The notes beneath the pieces are model-generated. The model was not told where the DNA came from, searched no databases, and was given only the letters and a program-made list of their open reading frames with translations. The position numbers were made by a program, and so were the translations under genes. This document shows positions 16,734 through 26,339 of a stretch of DNA of 64,000 nt, piece after piece. This DNA comes from Pseudoduganella dura (GTDB lineage Bacteria; Pseudomonadota; Gammaproteobacteria; Burkholderiales; Burkholderiaceae_D), in assembly GCF_009727155.1 (NCBI RefSeq), contig NZ_WNWM01000002.1, positions 1,178,001 to 1,242,000 on the forward strand. The letters are read 5' to 3'. How positions within the stretch are numbered: the first letter of the stretch is position 1; each line of letters opens with the position of its first letter.

Positions 16734-19009
16734 CGCTGCCCCCGCGGGGAAAGAGCGGCGGCGGCGCGGTGCAGCTGGTGCCAGTTCGCCACTTCGCGCC
16801 AGGCCAGCCGGCCGGCCGGCCACGTGGCACTGCTGCTGGCCCCGGCAAGCGGCATGCCGCTTGCCGGGCCAAAAGGCACGATCGCCGTCGTGCGGCCGAC
16901 GTCGACGCGGCCGGCCGGCGCGCGCGGCGTGCGCTGGCGGGCACCAGGCAACAACAGCGGCACGCCCTGCACCGGCTCGGGCATCAGCAAGCCGGTCACG
17001 CCGCGGGCCGATGCCGTGCCGCCGCCGTCCACCGGCAGGCCGGCCAGCGTATCGAGCACATACAGGCGGCTGGCGCTGTCCGCGCAGGCATCGGCCCCGG
17101 GAACGACGGTGGTGAATACCAGCTTGCCGTCGACGATCGCGCCGGCGGCGATGCTGCGCTCGCCCGAACCGGTACCGGCATCGGTGCCACCGGCGAAATC
17201 CAGGAACCAGCCCCTGGCGCGGCCGCCCGCGCCGATCGGGGCCAGCCGGCCGGCGACGGCAAAGTCCGCATCCCCCGCCCGCCCTTCGAGGCGCCGCTCG
17301 AGCAGGTCGGCACGGCCCGGCGGCGCGGCCGGCGGCGGGGCGGCCGGGTCGTCGTGGATCGCGTAGTACGACTGCGGCGCGAAGCGCGCCGGATCGCGTT
17401 CCGCCCTGCCATACAGGCTGCCGGTGCCGAACAGCACCAGGTAGCCGCCGCCTTCCGCATACACGATCTTCGGCGGCTGCGTGATCGGCTGTGGACGGCC
17501 GGCCGCATCGCGGGCGGAGAATACCGGCTGCAATGCCGGGTTCGTGCGCCACGGCGCGTTGCGGGTGAAATCGAAGCGCCACAGGTTGCCCTGCAGGTCG
17601 CCGGCATAGGCATGGCGCACCACCCCGTTGTCGTCGGCTACCAGTGCCGGGGCGCCCAGGCCGGACGGCAGCATGGGATCGCCGGGCGGCGTATCGAGGC
17701 GGTAGTAGTTGGTGTCCAGCCGCCAGCGTTCGGCCGCCGGCTTGTCCAGCGCCAGCAGGAACAGCGAACCATGCGGGGCGCCTTGCGCGCCATCCGCGGC
17801 GTAGCTGTTCAAGCCGTTGCCGGCGAGCGCGAAGTGCCGGTACTGGGGCACGCCGTCGCGGGTGCGCAGCTTCAGGCGCCCCACCTGCGCCGGCTGCATC
17901 ACGTTGCCGATGGCCGCGTCGTCGCGCTGCGTGAACTCCCACAATGCGCCCAGGCCGGTATCGAAACCGGCCGGATCGGTCACGTCGAGCGCGAACAACC
18001 CCTGGGCGCCGGCGCCGGGGGCCGCCACCAGCACGCTGCGCCACGCGTCGCGGATGAATGCCTCGCCGGCGCCCAGCGGCCCGTCGACCCAGGCGCGGTG
18101 CGTGTACCCCGGCGCCGGCAGTTCGCTCAGCGCCGGCACCAGCATCGCCGGCACGTAGGCGAACAGTTCGGCACCGGTATCGGCGTCGAAGGCATGCAGC
18201 ATGCCGTCGTTCGCGCCCAGGTAGACGGCGCCGGGGCGCCGCAGCGTTCGCGCTTGGAACGCGGCATAAGCCGCATCGCCGTGCGCGTTGGCGCCGGCGC
18301 CCACATACAGCGGCGCACTGTGCACCGCATCGCCCAGCAGGCCGGCCCGGCGGCGGAAGGTGCCGCCTTCCAGCGCGCGCTCGCCGCGCAGCCACGCGAT
18401 GCGGTCCGCGCCGAGCCCGTCGCCATGCGCCTCCTCCGCCGCGCCGGGCGGCCGGTCCAGCGCGGCCCGCTGCGCCGCCGACAGCCGCGCCCACTCGAAC
18501 GGCACGGTCGCGCCAGGCGGCCGGGCGCCGGGGTCGAGCGTGTAGATACGGCGCGCGGCCGGCGGCGTGGCCGCAAGGACCGCCGCCGCATCCCACTGCG
18601 GCGCCAGCAGCGTGGCGGCGCCGTCTTCACCGCGCACCAGCGGCGCCCGGGTCAGTGTGCCGCTGGCGGCCGACAGGTCGTTCGCCATGCGGAAGACGGC
18701 CGCATCGGCGGGCGCCACGCCGGCATCCGTGGCGGCCACGGAGCCGTAGGGTTGCAGCTGCGCCGCGGGAACGGCCAGCGCCGGCCCCTGCACGATGCGG
18801 CCGGGATCGCATGCCGTTGCGGCGGGGGCATCGTCGATCGCGACCGGCGGCGTGCTCGCGCCATCCATCGGCAGGCAGGCGGCGCAGAACAGGATGAGGC
18901 CGGGCGCGAGCACGAGCGCCAGGCGCGGCATGATCCGTCCACCGCGGCGGTGCGGGATGCCGGGAGCGCCGCGCGATGGCGGCCGGGCAATGTCGTTTGG
19001 ACTGCGCAT
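16730..19009 (-). CDS. Short PilY1-like pilus assembly protein lacking the N-terminal vWA region
   Basis: A 759-residue protein with the C-terminal beta-propeller of PilY1/PilC: PGAVYLGANDGMLHAFDADTG, GDPMLPSGLGAPALV and HAYAGDLQGNLWRFDFTRN are the diagnostic stretches. PilY1 proteins are commonly above 1000 residues with an N-terminal von Willebrand A-like domain. Here no MIDAS motif (DxSxS) is seen and the propeller begins by about residue 230. A hydrophobic segment near 30-45 ending in a cysteine could be a signal or lipoprotein anchor. The second of two adjacent ATGs (19009) has the better spacing to GGGAG. It sits between pilX and pilE, the usual place for pilY1, and likely helps initiate or tip the pilus. 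Confidence 0.85.
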   Translation of the reverse strand: MRSPNDIARPPSRGAPGIPHRRGGRIMPRLALVLAPGLILFCAACLPMDGASTPPVAIDDAPAATACDPGRIVQGPALAVPAAQLQPYGSVAATDAGVAPADAAVFRMANDLSAASGTLTRAPLVRGEDGAATLLAPQWDAAAVLAATPPAARRIYTLDPGARPPGATVPFEWARLSAAQRAALDRPPGAAEEAHGDGLGADRIAWLRGERALEGGTFRRRAGLLGDAVHSAPLYVGAGANAHGDAAYAAFQARTLRRPGAVYLGANDGMLHAFDADTGAELFAYVPAMLVPALSELPAPGYTHRAWVDGPLGAGEAFIRDAWRSVLVAAPGAGAQGLFALDVTDPAGFDTGLGALWEFTQRDDAAIGNVMQPAQVGRLKLRTRDGVPQYRHFALAGNGLNSYAADGAQGAPHGSLFLLALDKPAAERWRLDTNYYRLDTPPGDPMLPSGLGAPALVADDNGVVRHAYAGDLQGNLWRFDFTRNAPWRTNPALQPVFSARDAAGRPQPITQPPKIVYAEGGGYLVLFGTGSLYGRAERDPARFAPQSYYAIHDDPAAPPPAAPPGRADLLERRLEGRAGDADFAVAGRLAPIGAGGRARGWFLDFAGGTDAGTGSGERSIAAGAIVDGKLVFTTVVPGADACADSASRLYVLDTLAGLPVDGGGTASARGVTGLLMPEPVQGVPLLLPGARQRTPRAPAGRVDVGRTTAIVPFGPASGMPLAGASSSATWPAGRLAWREVANWHQLHRAAAALSPRGQR

Positions 19010-19022
19010 CATGTTCTCCCGG

Positions 19023-19604
19023 TCAGTCGCCGGGACGGCGCCAGGCCGACTGCAGCACGACGTGTACCCCTTCCCGGTTGCCGAAACCGATGGCCGTCAC
19101 GCGGTAATAGAAGCGCGGCGCGGTGCCGGCCTCCTCGCCCGGGCGGTGGTAGGGCCGCCGCTCGATGATGTAGCGCGGCCGCCGCATCGGCAGCGCGCCT
19201 TCGCCCGTCTGCATGGCCGCGCCGGTGAAGCGGCCCAGCGCGACGCCGGCGCCATCGTCCGCCAGGTCGACCGCCTGCCAGGGCGGCGGCGCCCCCGCCT
19301 CCACCGCCGCGCACAGGCCCAGGGCCGCGCCGGTGCCGCAACCGGGCACGAAGTCCGTGGGCGCCGCCAGCAGCGCCGCGCGCGCGGTGCCGGCTTGCTC
19401 GATATCGCGTTCCGCATCCATCAGCGCATCCTCCGCAGATTGCAGCGCCACGTGCCGGTCCCGCTCGGCGCGCGCCGCCTTTTCGCCCATCAGGGCCATT
19501 CCAGCCGCCGTTGCCGCCAGCAGCAGGACGGCCGCCAGCATCACCAGCGTGACGATCAGTGCAACGCCGCGTTCGCGGTTGCACGGCAATTCCCGGCGGT
19601 ACAT
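19023..19604 (-). CDS. pilX: PilX-type minor pilin assembly protein
   Basis: A 193-residue inner-membrane protein. The N-terminus has the PilX signature RERGVALIVTLVMLAAVLLLAATAAG, with a hydrophobic helix but without the Glu5 of ordinary pilins. It continues with ERDRHVALQSAEDALMDAERDI, the typical continuation of the pilin-like helix. It lies two bases after pilW and 13 before the PilY1-like gene. In the minor pilin complex it bridges PilVW with PilY1. The divergent C-terminal half is normal for the family. Confidence 0.85.
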   Translation of the reverse strand: MYRRELPCNRERGVALIVTLVMLAAVLLLAATAAGMALMGEKAARAERDRHVALQSAEDALMDAERDIEQAGTARAALLAAPTDFVPGCGTGAALGLCAAVEAGAPPPWQAVDLADDGAGVALGRFTGAAMQTGEGALPMRRPRYIIERRPYHRPGEEAGTAPRFYYRVTAIGFGNREGVHVVLQSAWRRPGD

Positions 19605-19606
19605 CC

Positions 19607-20593
19607 TCAGCCGTCCTGGTTGCGTAACTGCACGGACTGCTCGAACAGCCGCCGCGCGCGCAGCCGCAGCGCCACGGGCAGCGTGGCTTCGTCAACCACG
19701 GTGCCGGGGTCGCCTGCCTCGGCCGGCGTGCCGAACAGCTGGTAGCGCACCGGCGGCGCACCGGCGCGCGATCGCGCCTCGCCGTGCAGCAGCAACGCCA
19801 CGCGCACCGTCGCCACGCGTTTCCAGTGGGTCTTGCGGCGCAAGTCCTGCGCCTGCTCCGCCGGCGTCGCGCCTTCCAGCGCCATGCCGGCATCGAGTGC
19901 CCGGACCGCGGAGGCGTTCAGGTAGCGGTCGGCAATGCCGTCGCGCGGGTCGCCGGTATCGATGCCGTACAGGACCTGGAACGAATCGACGCCGCGCACG
20001 ATCGCATCGGCATTCCAGTTGCCCGACTGCGCACGGTACTTGCAGCGCAGTTCGGTCTCGCCGTCGTCGGCGACGCCGACATAAAAAATGCTCCAGCCCG
20101 GCTCACCGCCGCCGACCGCGAAGCCGGCGCAATCGACCACGGAACCATCGCCGCTGCCGCTGCCGAGTCCGCCGAAATGCACGGCCAGAACGTCGCTGCC
20201 GCGCACGGCATCCGGTGCCGCCAGCGCGCCGCCGAAGCCGGCGCCCATTCGCGGCAGCGTGCGGTTGTCCAGGCCGCCGATCCCGGCGTCGCCATCGGCC
20301 GGCGGTGCGCCGCTTTCGAGATCGGACCATGCCGCCTGCCGCACTGCCCGGGCGATCAGCTCCAGCGCATAGCGCCCGCCGTCATCGAGGCGTGTATTGG
20401 CCGCATGGTGCACGAAATCGCGGTTCGCCAGCAGCAGCATCGCCGATGCCGCCAGCGTGACGGCGAGCCCGAGGCCCAGCGCCACCAGCATCTCGGGGAG
20501 GCCCACGCCGGCCTGCGGGGAACCGGGGCATGCCGGCCGGCCGATAGTGCGCTGCGTGGCCCGCGGCGCGCCGCCGTTCATCGCCGGCCTCAT
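19607..20593 (-). CDS. pilW: PilW-type minor pilin assembly protein
   Basis: A 328-residue protein with a long leader and a prepilin-like segment QAGVGLPEMLVALGLGLAVTLAASAMLLL; the Glu after GLP is the expected Glu5. The head contains VDSFQVLYGIDT, the PilW-family core. ATG 20593 overlaps the pilV stop as ATGA (20590-20593), so translation is probably coupled; the frame open upstream to 20734 lies within pilV. Part of the minor pilin priming complex. Confidence 0.85.
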   Translation of the reverse strand: MRPAMNGGAPRATQRTIGRPACPGSPQAGVGLPEMLVALGLGLAVTLAASAMLLLANRDFVHHAANTRLDDGGRYALELIARAVRQAAWSDLESGAPPADGDAGIGGLDNRTLPRMGAGFGGALAAPDAVRGSDVLAVHFGGLGSGSGDGSVVDCAGFAVGGGEPGWSIFYVGVADDGETELRCKYRAQSGNWNADAIVRGVDSFQVLYGIDTGDPRDGIADRYLNASAVRALDAGMALEGATPAEQAQDLRRKTHWKRVATVRVALLLHGEARSRAGAPPVRYQLFGTPAEAGDPGTVVDEATLPVALRLRARRLFEQSVQLRNQDG

Positions 20594-21135
20594 GGCCAGG
20601 CTCCCGCCACGGCAACCGCCACGCCGGGCGCGCGGCCGCCCTGCCCGTCGCGCTCCGGCGTGCCGTCCGGCCGCCTGCCGCGCCAGCCGATCTTGACGAC
20701 GACCGGGTCGGATGCGCCACCGGTGCACGTCCAACGCAGCCGGCCGCCCGCATACATTTGCGCATCGCGGCAGATGCGCGCGCGGCCGGCCGGCAACGCG
20801 GCGCGCACCTGGCGCCCGAGTTCATGGACGTCGAGCCGGGCAATCCCGGCCGGATCGCACGGGCCGAGCCGGCAAGTCGACTCCGGCGCAACTGGAACGG
20901 GGTTGGCATGGGCGTCGTAATCGACGCCGAGGTAGACGGCCGGCACCTGGGCGGCATTGGCGCGCATGCGATCGGCCATGCCCGCCGCGATCTGCACCGC
21001 CGCCGACAGCAGCGCCGATTCGTGACGCGTGCGCATCGCGTGCAACTGCATCGCGGTGCCGCCGATCAGGCCGAGCGCCAGCACGAGCAATGCGATCAGC
21101 ACTTCCAGCAACGTGAACCCGGCAGCGTGGCGCAT
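20590..21135 (-). CDS. pilV: PilV-type minor pilin
   Basis: A 181-residue type IV pilin-like protein: leader MRHAAG, then FTLLEVLIALLVLALGLIGGTAMQL, with Glu5 and the PilV-typical LGLIGGTAMQ turn. Four cysteines in the head could form disulfides. ATG 21135 is preceded by GGGGAGG at six bases, a strong ribosome-binding site; a TTG two codons upstream is less likely. This is the first gene of the minus-strand unit that continues through pilW, pilX, the PilY1-like gene, pilE, fimT, ribD and ribE. Confidence 0.87.
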   Translation of the reverse strand: MRHAAGFTLLEVLIALLVLALGLIGGTAMQLHAMRTRHESALLSAAVQIAAGMADRMRANAAQVPAVYLGVDYDAHANPVPVAPESTCRLGPCDPAGIARLDVHELGRQVRAALPAGRARICRDAQMYAGGRLRWTCTGGASDPVVVKIGWRGRRPDGTPERDGQGGRAPGVAVAVAGAWP

Positions 21136-21380
21136 CGGCAACCTCCCCTCGTCGACTCAGGCGTACAAGGTAACGGCGAGCGGACTCGGCAGGTTGAGCG
21201 GGCGCAAGGTCCGGTCGGACAGCTTGAAAATTCCTGGCAGGAAGCTGCGCAAAGGGATTGCGCAAACGCAGGGTGCGAGGTCGGAATGGCCTCGCGCAAG
21301 GAAGGGAGAACGATCAGCGCAAGACGTTCAACAGGGAACCGTCTTTATCGCATGAATACTGTGGATCGCGATGATCGATT

Positions 21381-21466
21381 GTGATACAGGATTGTGATAA
21401 CAGCTTGTGACAGCAGCTTGTGACAGCAGCTTGTGACAGCAGCTTGTGACAGCAGCTTGTAACAGC
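21381..21466. repeat. 13-bp tandem repeat, unit CAGCAGCTTGTGA
   Basis: From 21401 to 21466 there are about five units of 13 bases (21411-21423, 21424-21436, 21437-21449 exact; 21450-21462 ends TAA). Two decayed units with TTGTGATA precede them (about 21379-21400). The array fills much of the 400-base gap between nrdR and the pilin operon, upstream of pilV on its strand. No gene was seen in this gap. Confidence 0.9.
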
Positions 21467-21543
21467 GGCCCGTGAGCACGGATGGCGGCGACTGGCCGGA
21501 ATCCCTGCGTGCCACGGTGACGCGCGCCGTCAGGCCGCCGGCA

Positions 21544-22011
21544 TCACTCCTGCCGCTTGCGCTCCTGGCCGGCTTCCTCGATCGCATCCTGGAATTCCGC
21601 GAGATCCTCGAAATTCTTGTAGACGGAAGCGAAGCGGATGTACGCCACCTTGTCGAGCCGCTTCAGCTCGCCCATCACCAGTTCGCCGATGTAGTTGGAA
21701 TCGACTTCGCGCTTGCCGCTCGTGAGCAGTTTTTCCGCGATCGATTTCACCGCGTCGTCGACGGCGGCGGCGGCGACCGGACGCTTGCGCAATGCGAGCA
21801 TCAGGCTACCGCGCAACTTCGCCTCCGCGTACTCGGCCCGGCTGCCATTTTTCTTGACCACGAACGGCATCGAAAGTTCGATCCGCTCGTACGTGGTGAA
21901 GCGCTTGTCGCACTTGCCGCAGCGCCGCCGGCGCTTGATCGCGTCCCCCTCCTCCGATACGCGCGTATCGAGGACGTGGATTTCATCGTGCTGGCAGAAC
22001 GGACATTTCAT
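21544..22011 (-). CDS. nrdR: Transcriptional repressor NrdR
   Basis: A 155-residue repressor of ribonucleotide reductase genes that senses ATP and dATP. The N-terminal zinc ribbon has MKCPFC and [13 protein letters not shown] (Cys3, 6, 31, 34), followed by an ATP-cone from about residue 49 ([16 protein letters not shown]). Length is typical. Start MKCPFC at 22011 is preferred over 22032, which would add seven residues before the zinc ribbon. It follows glyA on the minus strand, a common pairing, but a terminator lies between them. Confidence 0.96.
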   Translation of the reverse strand: MKCPFCQHDEIHVLDTRVSEEGDAIKRRRRCGKCDKRFTTYERIELSMPFVVKKNGSRAEYAEAKLRGSLMLALRKRPVAAAAVDDAVKSIAEKLLTSGKREVDSNYIGELVMGELKRLDKVAYIRFASVYKNFEDLAEFQDAIEEAGQERKRQE

Positions 22012-22028
22012 GGGCGAACCTGGTGGGA

Positions 22029-22063
22029 TCAAAAAAGGCGCCGGGCTTCGCAGCCCGGCGCCC
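22029..22063 (-). terminator. Rho-independent terminator between glyA and nrdR
   Basis: GGCGCCGGGCT (22037-22047) pairs with AGCCCGGCGCC (22052-22062) around a TCGC loop. On the minus strand it is followed by six T (22031-22036). It ends only about 20 bases before the nrdR start codon. Confidence 0.88.
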
Positions 22064-22083
22064 CGATAGTAACGCCGTGTCGA

Positions 22084-23328
<1,245 letters not shown>

Positions 23329-23429
23329 GAATTAACTCCGATTGAGACTGGCAGATAGGATCGAATGAGGACATGCCGGGTAGACACAGACAGCCCGACC
23401 GCACGCTCATCCGCGCGATTCCATCGTGG

Positions 23430-23508
23430 CTGCCCAGGCGAACGGCGTTGTGACATCCCACGTTCCCCGGTGGATCTCCACCTCTCGCCCGCCATGCCCG
23501 TGCCGGTG
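23430..23508 (-). promoter_or_regulatory. ZTP riboswitch (pfl RNA) in the glyA leader
   Basis: Read on the minus strand, the leader contains GGCGGGCGAGAGGTGG, a four-base loop, then CCACCGGGGAACGTGG. After about 14 bases it has TTCGCCTGGGCAG. These match the two conserved blocks of the pfl/ZTP motif: a GGCGA..AGGUGG hairpin capped by CCACCGGGGA, and CGCCUGGGCA. CACG (before GGCGG) can pair with CGTG after GGGGAA, and GGCG with CGCC gives the known pseudoknot. About 100 bases separate it from the glyA start, room for an expression platform. glyA is a known target of this class. Confidence 0.87.
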
Positions 23509-23752
23509 CCGCCTCCGCCGCCCGGTCGTTCAAATGCGCGCTTTTCGCCAGTTACGTGGGACATAAATGGAGCCGAGATTGTATGTGATGTGCCCAGTCT
23601 GAGCAAGGAAGGGGCGCTCCGCGAGGCGAGCTCGACGTGGTAGCGCGACCAAACACTGTCAATTCGGCTACAATCGCGAGGATTTGCCGGGCATGGTGGA
23701 AGCGCTTGACCCACCAGCGGACCCACGCCAACCGCACTTTCGAGGAATGCTC

Positions 23753-24499
23753 ATGATCGTCTTCATTACCGGCGCTACCGCCGGCTTCGGCGCCGCGATG
23801 GCGCGCATCTTTGCCACCAATGGCCACCGCGTGCTGATTTCGGGCCGCCGTGAAGACCGGCTGGAAGCCCTGGCCGGCGAGCTGGGACCGAACGTGCGCG
23901 CCGTGCCGCTGGACGTGACCGACAAGGCGGCGATCCATGCGGCGCTCGAAGCGCTGCCGGCCGGCTGGCGCGATATCGATGTGCTGGTCAACAACGCCGG
24001 CCTCGCGCTCGGCGTGCGGCCGGCCCACGAGGCGCAGCTGGAAGACTGGGAAACGATGATCGCCACCAACTGCACCGGCCTGGTGACGATGACGCGCGCC
24101 GTGCTGCCCGGCATGGTGGCCCGCAACAGCGGCCTGATCATCAACCTGGGCTCGGTGGCCGGGCGCTTCCCTTACCCGGGCGGCAACGTGTATGGCGCCA
24201 CCAAGGCCTTTGTCGACCAGTTCACGCTGAACCTGCGTTCGGACCTGGTGGGCACCGGCGTGCGCGCCACCAATATCGCGCCGGGCCTTTGCGGCGGCAC
24301 CGAGTTCTCGAACGTGCGGCTGAAGGGCGACGACGCCGCCGCCGCCAAGGTCTACGAAGGCACCACGCCGCTGACGGCCGACGACATCGCCGCGACCGCC
24401 TACTGGATCGCCACTTTGCCGCCGCACGTCAACGTGAACATGATCGAATTGATGCCCACTTGCCAGGCTGCCGGTCCGCTGGCGATCAAGCGTGTCTGA
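23753..24499 (+). CDS. ydfG: NADP-dependent short-chain dehydrogenase, YdfG-like
   Basis: A 248-residue Rossmann oxidoreductase. Motifs: TGATAGFG (cofactor), ISGRREDRL (Arg favouring NADP), NNAGLALG, and the catalytic Ser in NLGSVAGRFPYPGG with YGATK. The YdfG group reduces 3-hydroxy acid / malonic semialdehyde-type substrates, and the C-terminal HVNVNMIELMPT stretch fits it. ATG 23753 is used because AGGA is six bases before it; ATG 23747 is two codons upstream. It is a single gene ahead of the Tol-Pal cluster with no sign of co-regulation. Confidence 0.88.
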   Translation: MIVFITGATAGFGAAMARIFATNGHRVLISGRREDRLEALAGELGPNVRAVPLDVTDKAAIHAALEALPAGWRDIDVLVNNAGLALGVRPAHEAQLEDWETMIATNCTGLVTMTRAVLPGMVARNSGLIINLGSVAGRFPYPGGNVYGATKAFVDQFTLNLRSDLVGTGVRATNIAPGLCGGTEFSNVRLKGDDAAAAKVYEGTTPLTADDIAATAYWIATLPPHVNVNMIELMPTCQAAGPLAIKRV

Positions 24500-24685
24500 C
24501 ATGGCGACGATGCGGCGGAATTTAATTGCCTTGGTGCACCATTCGTAAGCGAATGTTACAAGTATTGGTGGGCTCCCACGAATTTGTTTAACTGATCAGC
24601 TTTTCATAACGTCAGCAAACTTTTGGCAACGGTTTTGCATGAATCGCGTAGAATGTTGCCTGATAACACTTGTAACAATACCACC

Positions 24686-25093
24686 ATGGCTTCAGAGTTC
24701 ACCTGGGAGGTCCGTGTCTACTACGAGGATACGGACGCGGGCGGCATCGTCTATTACGCGAATTACCTGAAGTTTTTCGAACGCGCGCGTACCGAATGGC
24801 TGCGCGCGATTGGTGTTGAGCAGCAGAAACTGCTGGAAGAGCACGACGCGATGTTCGTGGTGAAAAATGTCAGCGCGGACTATCATGCGCCCGCCAGACT
24901 GGACGATGCTCTACACTTGACGCTAGTTATCGAGAAGCTTGGTCGTGCCTCTGTCGTGTTCCGGCAGCAGGCATGGTGCGGCTCGACCCTGTTGAACACG
25001 GCTCATGTCAAGGTTGGTTGTGTCGATTCCGCGCTGCGCCCCTGCGCGGTGCCCGACGCCGTCGCCGGACACATGCGCGCCTACGTGAGCTGA
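24686..25093 (+). CDS. ybgC: Tol-Pal-associated acyl-CoA thioesterase YbgC
   Basis: A 135-residue hotdog-fold thioesterase. The catalytic stretch VYYEDTDAGGIVYYANYLKFFERARTEWL has the conserved Asp of the 4-hydroxybenzoyl-CoA thioesterase family. YbgC acts on short acyl-CoAs and heads the tol-pal cluster in many proteobacteria. ATG 24686 gives the standard N-terminus, although no strong ribosome-binding site is seen; 24623 opens with TTG. tolQ follows after a 95-base gap. Confidence 0.93.
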   Translation: MASEFTWEVRVYYEDTDAGGIVYYANYLKFFERARTEWLRAIGVEQQKLLEEHDAMFVVKNVSADYHAPARLDDALHLTLVIEKLGRASVVFRQQAWCGSTLLNTAHVKVGCVDSALRPCAVPDAVAGHMRAYVS

Positions 25094-25188
25094 CCGGCCG
25101 GCCTCGGGCACTTTGCACTTCGACGGATTACCGGCATGCACCGTGCCCGTACTCACCAATTGCTTACTATTGTACAACTAATTTATAA

Positions 25189-25881
25189 ATGAACGAGTCC
25201 CAAGATCTTTCCTTCATTGCCCTCATCTCCAATGCGCACCTGATCGTTCAGCTGATCATGGCGCTGCTGCTTGGCCTTTCCATCGTCAGCTGGACCTATA
25301 TCTTCAAGAAATTGTTCGACGTGCGCGCCGCGCGCCGCCTGACGGTCGATTTCGAAAAGACCTTCTGGGCCGGCGGCAACCTGCACCAGCTGTACCAGGC
25401 CGCAGGCAGCAACCGCGCCAACAACGGCGCGCTGTCGCGCATCTTCGAAGCCGGCATGGGCGAGTTCATCAAGGGCAAGCAGGCGGTGGCCGCCAACCGT
25501 GAGACGTTCGATGGCGGCGCGCTGCTCGATGGCGCCCGCCGCGCGATGCGCGCGGCGTTCCAGCGCGAGATGGATGTGCTGGAATCGCACCTGGCATTCC
25601 TGGCGTCGGTCGGCTCCGTGTCGCCGTACATCGGCCTGCTCGGCACCGTGTGGGGCATCATGAACGCGTTCCGCGGCCTGGCCAACGTGCAGCAGGCCAC
25701 GCTGTCGGCGGTGGCGCCGGGCATCGCCGAGGCACTGATCGCCACCGCGATCGGCCTATTCGCGGCCATCCCCGCCGTGGTGGCCTACAACCGTTTTTCG
25801 CATGATATCGACCGCCTGGCGATCCGCTTCGAAAGCTTCGTCGAAGAGTTCTCGAACATCCTGCAGCGTCAGTCGCGCTAG
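25189..25881 (+). CDS. tolQ: Tol-Pal system proton channel subunit TolQ
   Basis: A 230-residue inner-membrane protein with three membrane segments (about 15-38, 138-160, 172-195), the MotA/TolQ/ExbB fold. With TolR it uses the proton motive force to energise TolA. The family stretch LAFLASVGSVSPYIGLLGTVWGIMNAF and GIAEALIATAIGLFAAIPAVVAYN is present, including the Thr/Ala helix lining the channel. It is followed by tolR after 17 bases. Confidence 0.96.
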   Translation: MNESQDLSFIALISNAHLIVQLIMALLLGLSIVSWTYIFKKLFDVRAARRLTVDFEKTFWAGGNLHQLYQAAGSNRANNGALSRIFEAGMGEFIKGKQAVAANRETFDGGALLDGARRAMRAAFQREMDVLESHLAFLASVGSVSPYIGLLGTVWGIMNAFRGLANVQQATLSAVAPGIAEALIATAIGLFAAIPAVVAYNRFSHDIDRLAIRFESFVEEFSNILQRQSR

Positions 25882-25898
25882 AACGAACGGAGACCACG

Positions 25899-26336
25899 AT
25901 GGCTTCTTCCTTCAACAGCAGCATGCGTGGCGGCCGCGGCCGCAAGCTGAAATCCGAGATCAACGTCGTGCCGTATATCGACGTGATGCTGTGCCTGCTG
26001 ATCATCTTCATGGTGATGCCGAGCTCGAACAATCCGAGTTCGATCGACTTGCCGCACGCGGAAAAATCGGTGCGTCCGCCGGATGCCTATATCCAGGTCA
26101 CGCTCAAGCCCAATGGTGCGCTGTCGATCGGCATCGCGGGCAAGAATGCCGATGCGCCGGAAACGGCGCCGAACCGCGATGCCCTGGTGCGCAAGCTGGC
26201 AACGCTGCACGAGGACAATCCCGATTATCCGGTGCTGATCGCGGGCGACAAGGAAAGCAAGTACGACGACGTGATCCAGTTGATTTCCGAAGCGAAAAAG
26301 ATGGGCATCAACCGCGTCGGTCTGGCGACGAAGTAA
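25899..26336 (+). CDS. tolR: Tol-Pal system protein TolR
   Basis: A 145-residue protein with one membrane segment (about 25-42) and a periplasmic domain. The segment INVVPYIDVMLCLLIIFMV contains the essential proton-accepting Asp. The C-terminal part, PVLIAGDKESKYDDVIQLISEAKKMGINRVGLAT, is the ExbD/TolR domain that binds peptidoglycan. It works as a dimer with TolQ. Three bases separate it from tolA. Confidence 0.96.
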   Translation: MASSFNSSMRGGRGRKLKSEINVVPYIDVMLCLLIIFMVMPSSNNPSSIDLPHAEKSVRPPDAYIQVTLKPNGALSIGIAGKNADAPETAPNRDALVRKLATLHEDNPDYPVLIAGDKESKYDDVIQLISEAKKMGINRVGLATK

Positions 26337-26339
26337 GGC

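Noticed and set aside
16284..18596. Apparent fusion of a long N-terminal region to PilE
   Set aside because: The upstream part is the pilY1-like gene in another frame; PilE has its own ATG overlapping the pilY1-like stop.
21401..21466. CRISPR-like array
   Set aside because: Units are 13 bases and contiguous without spacers; no cas genes.
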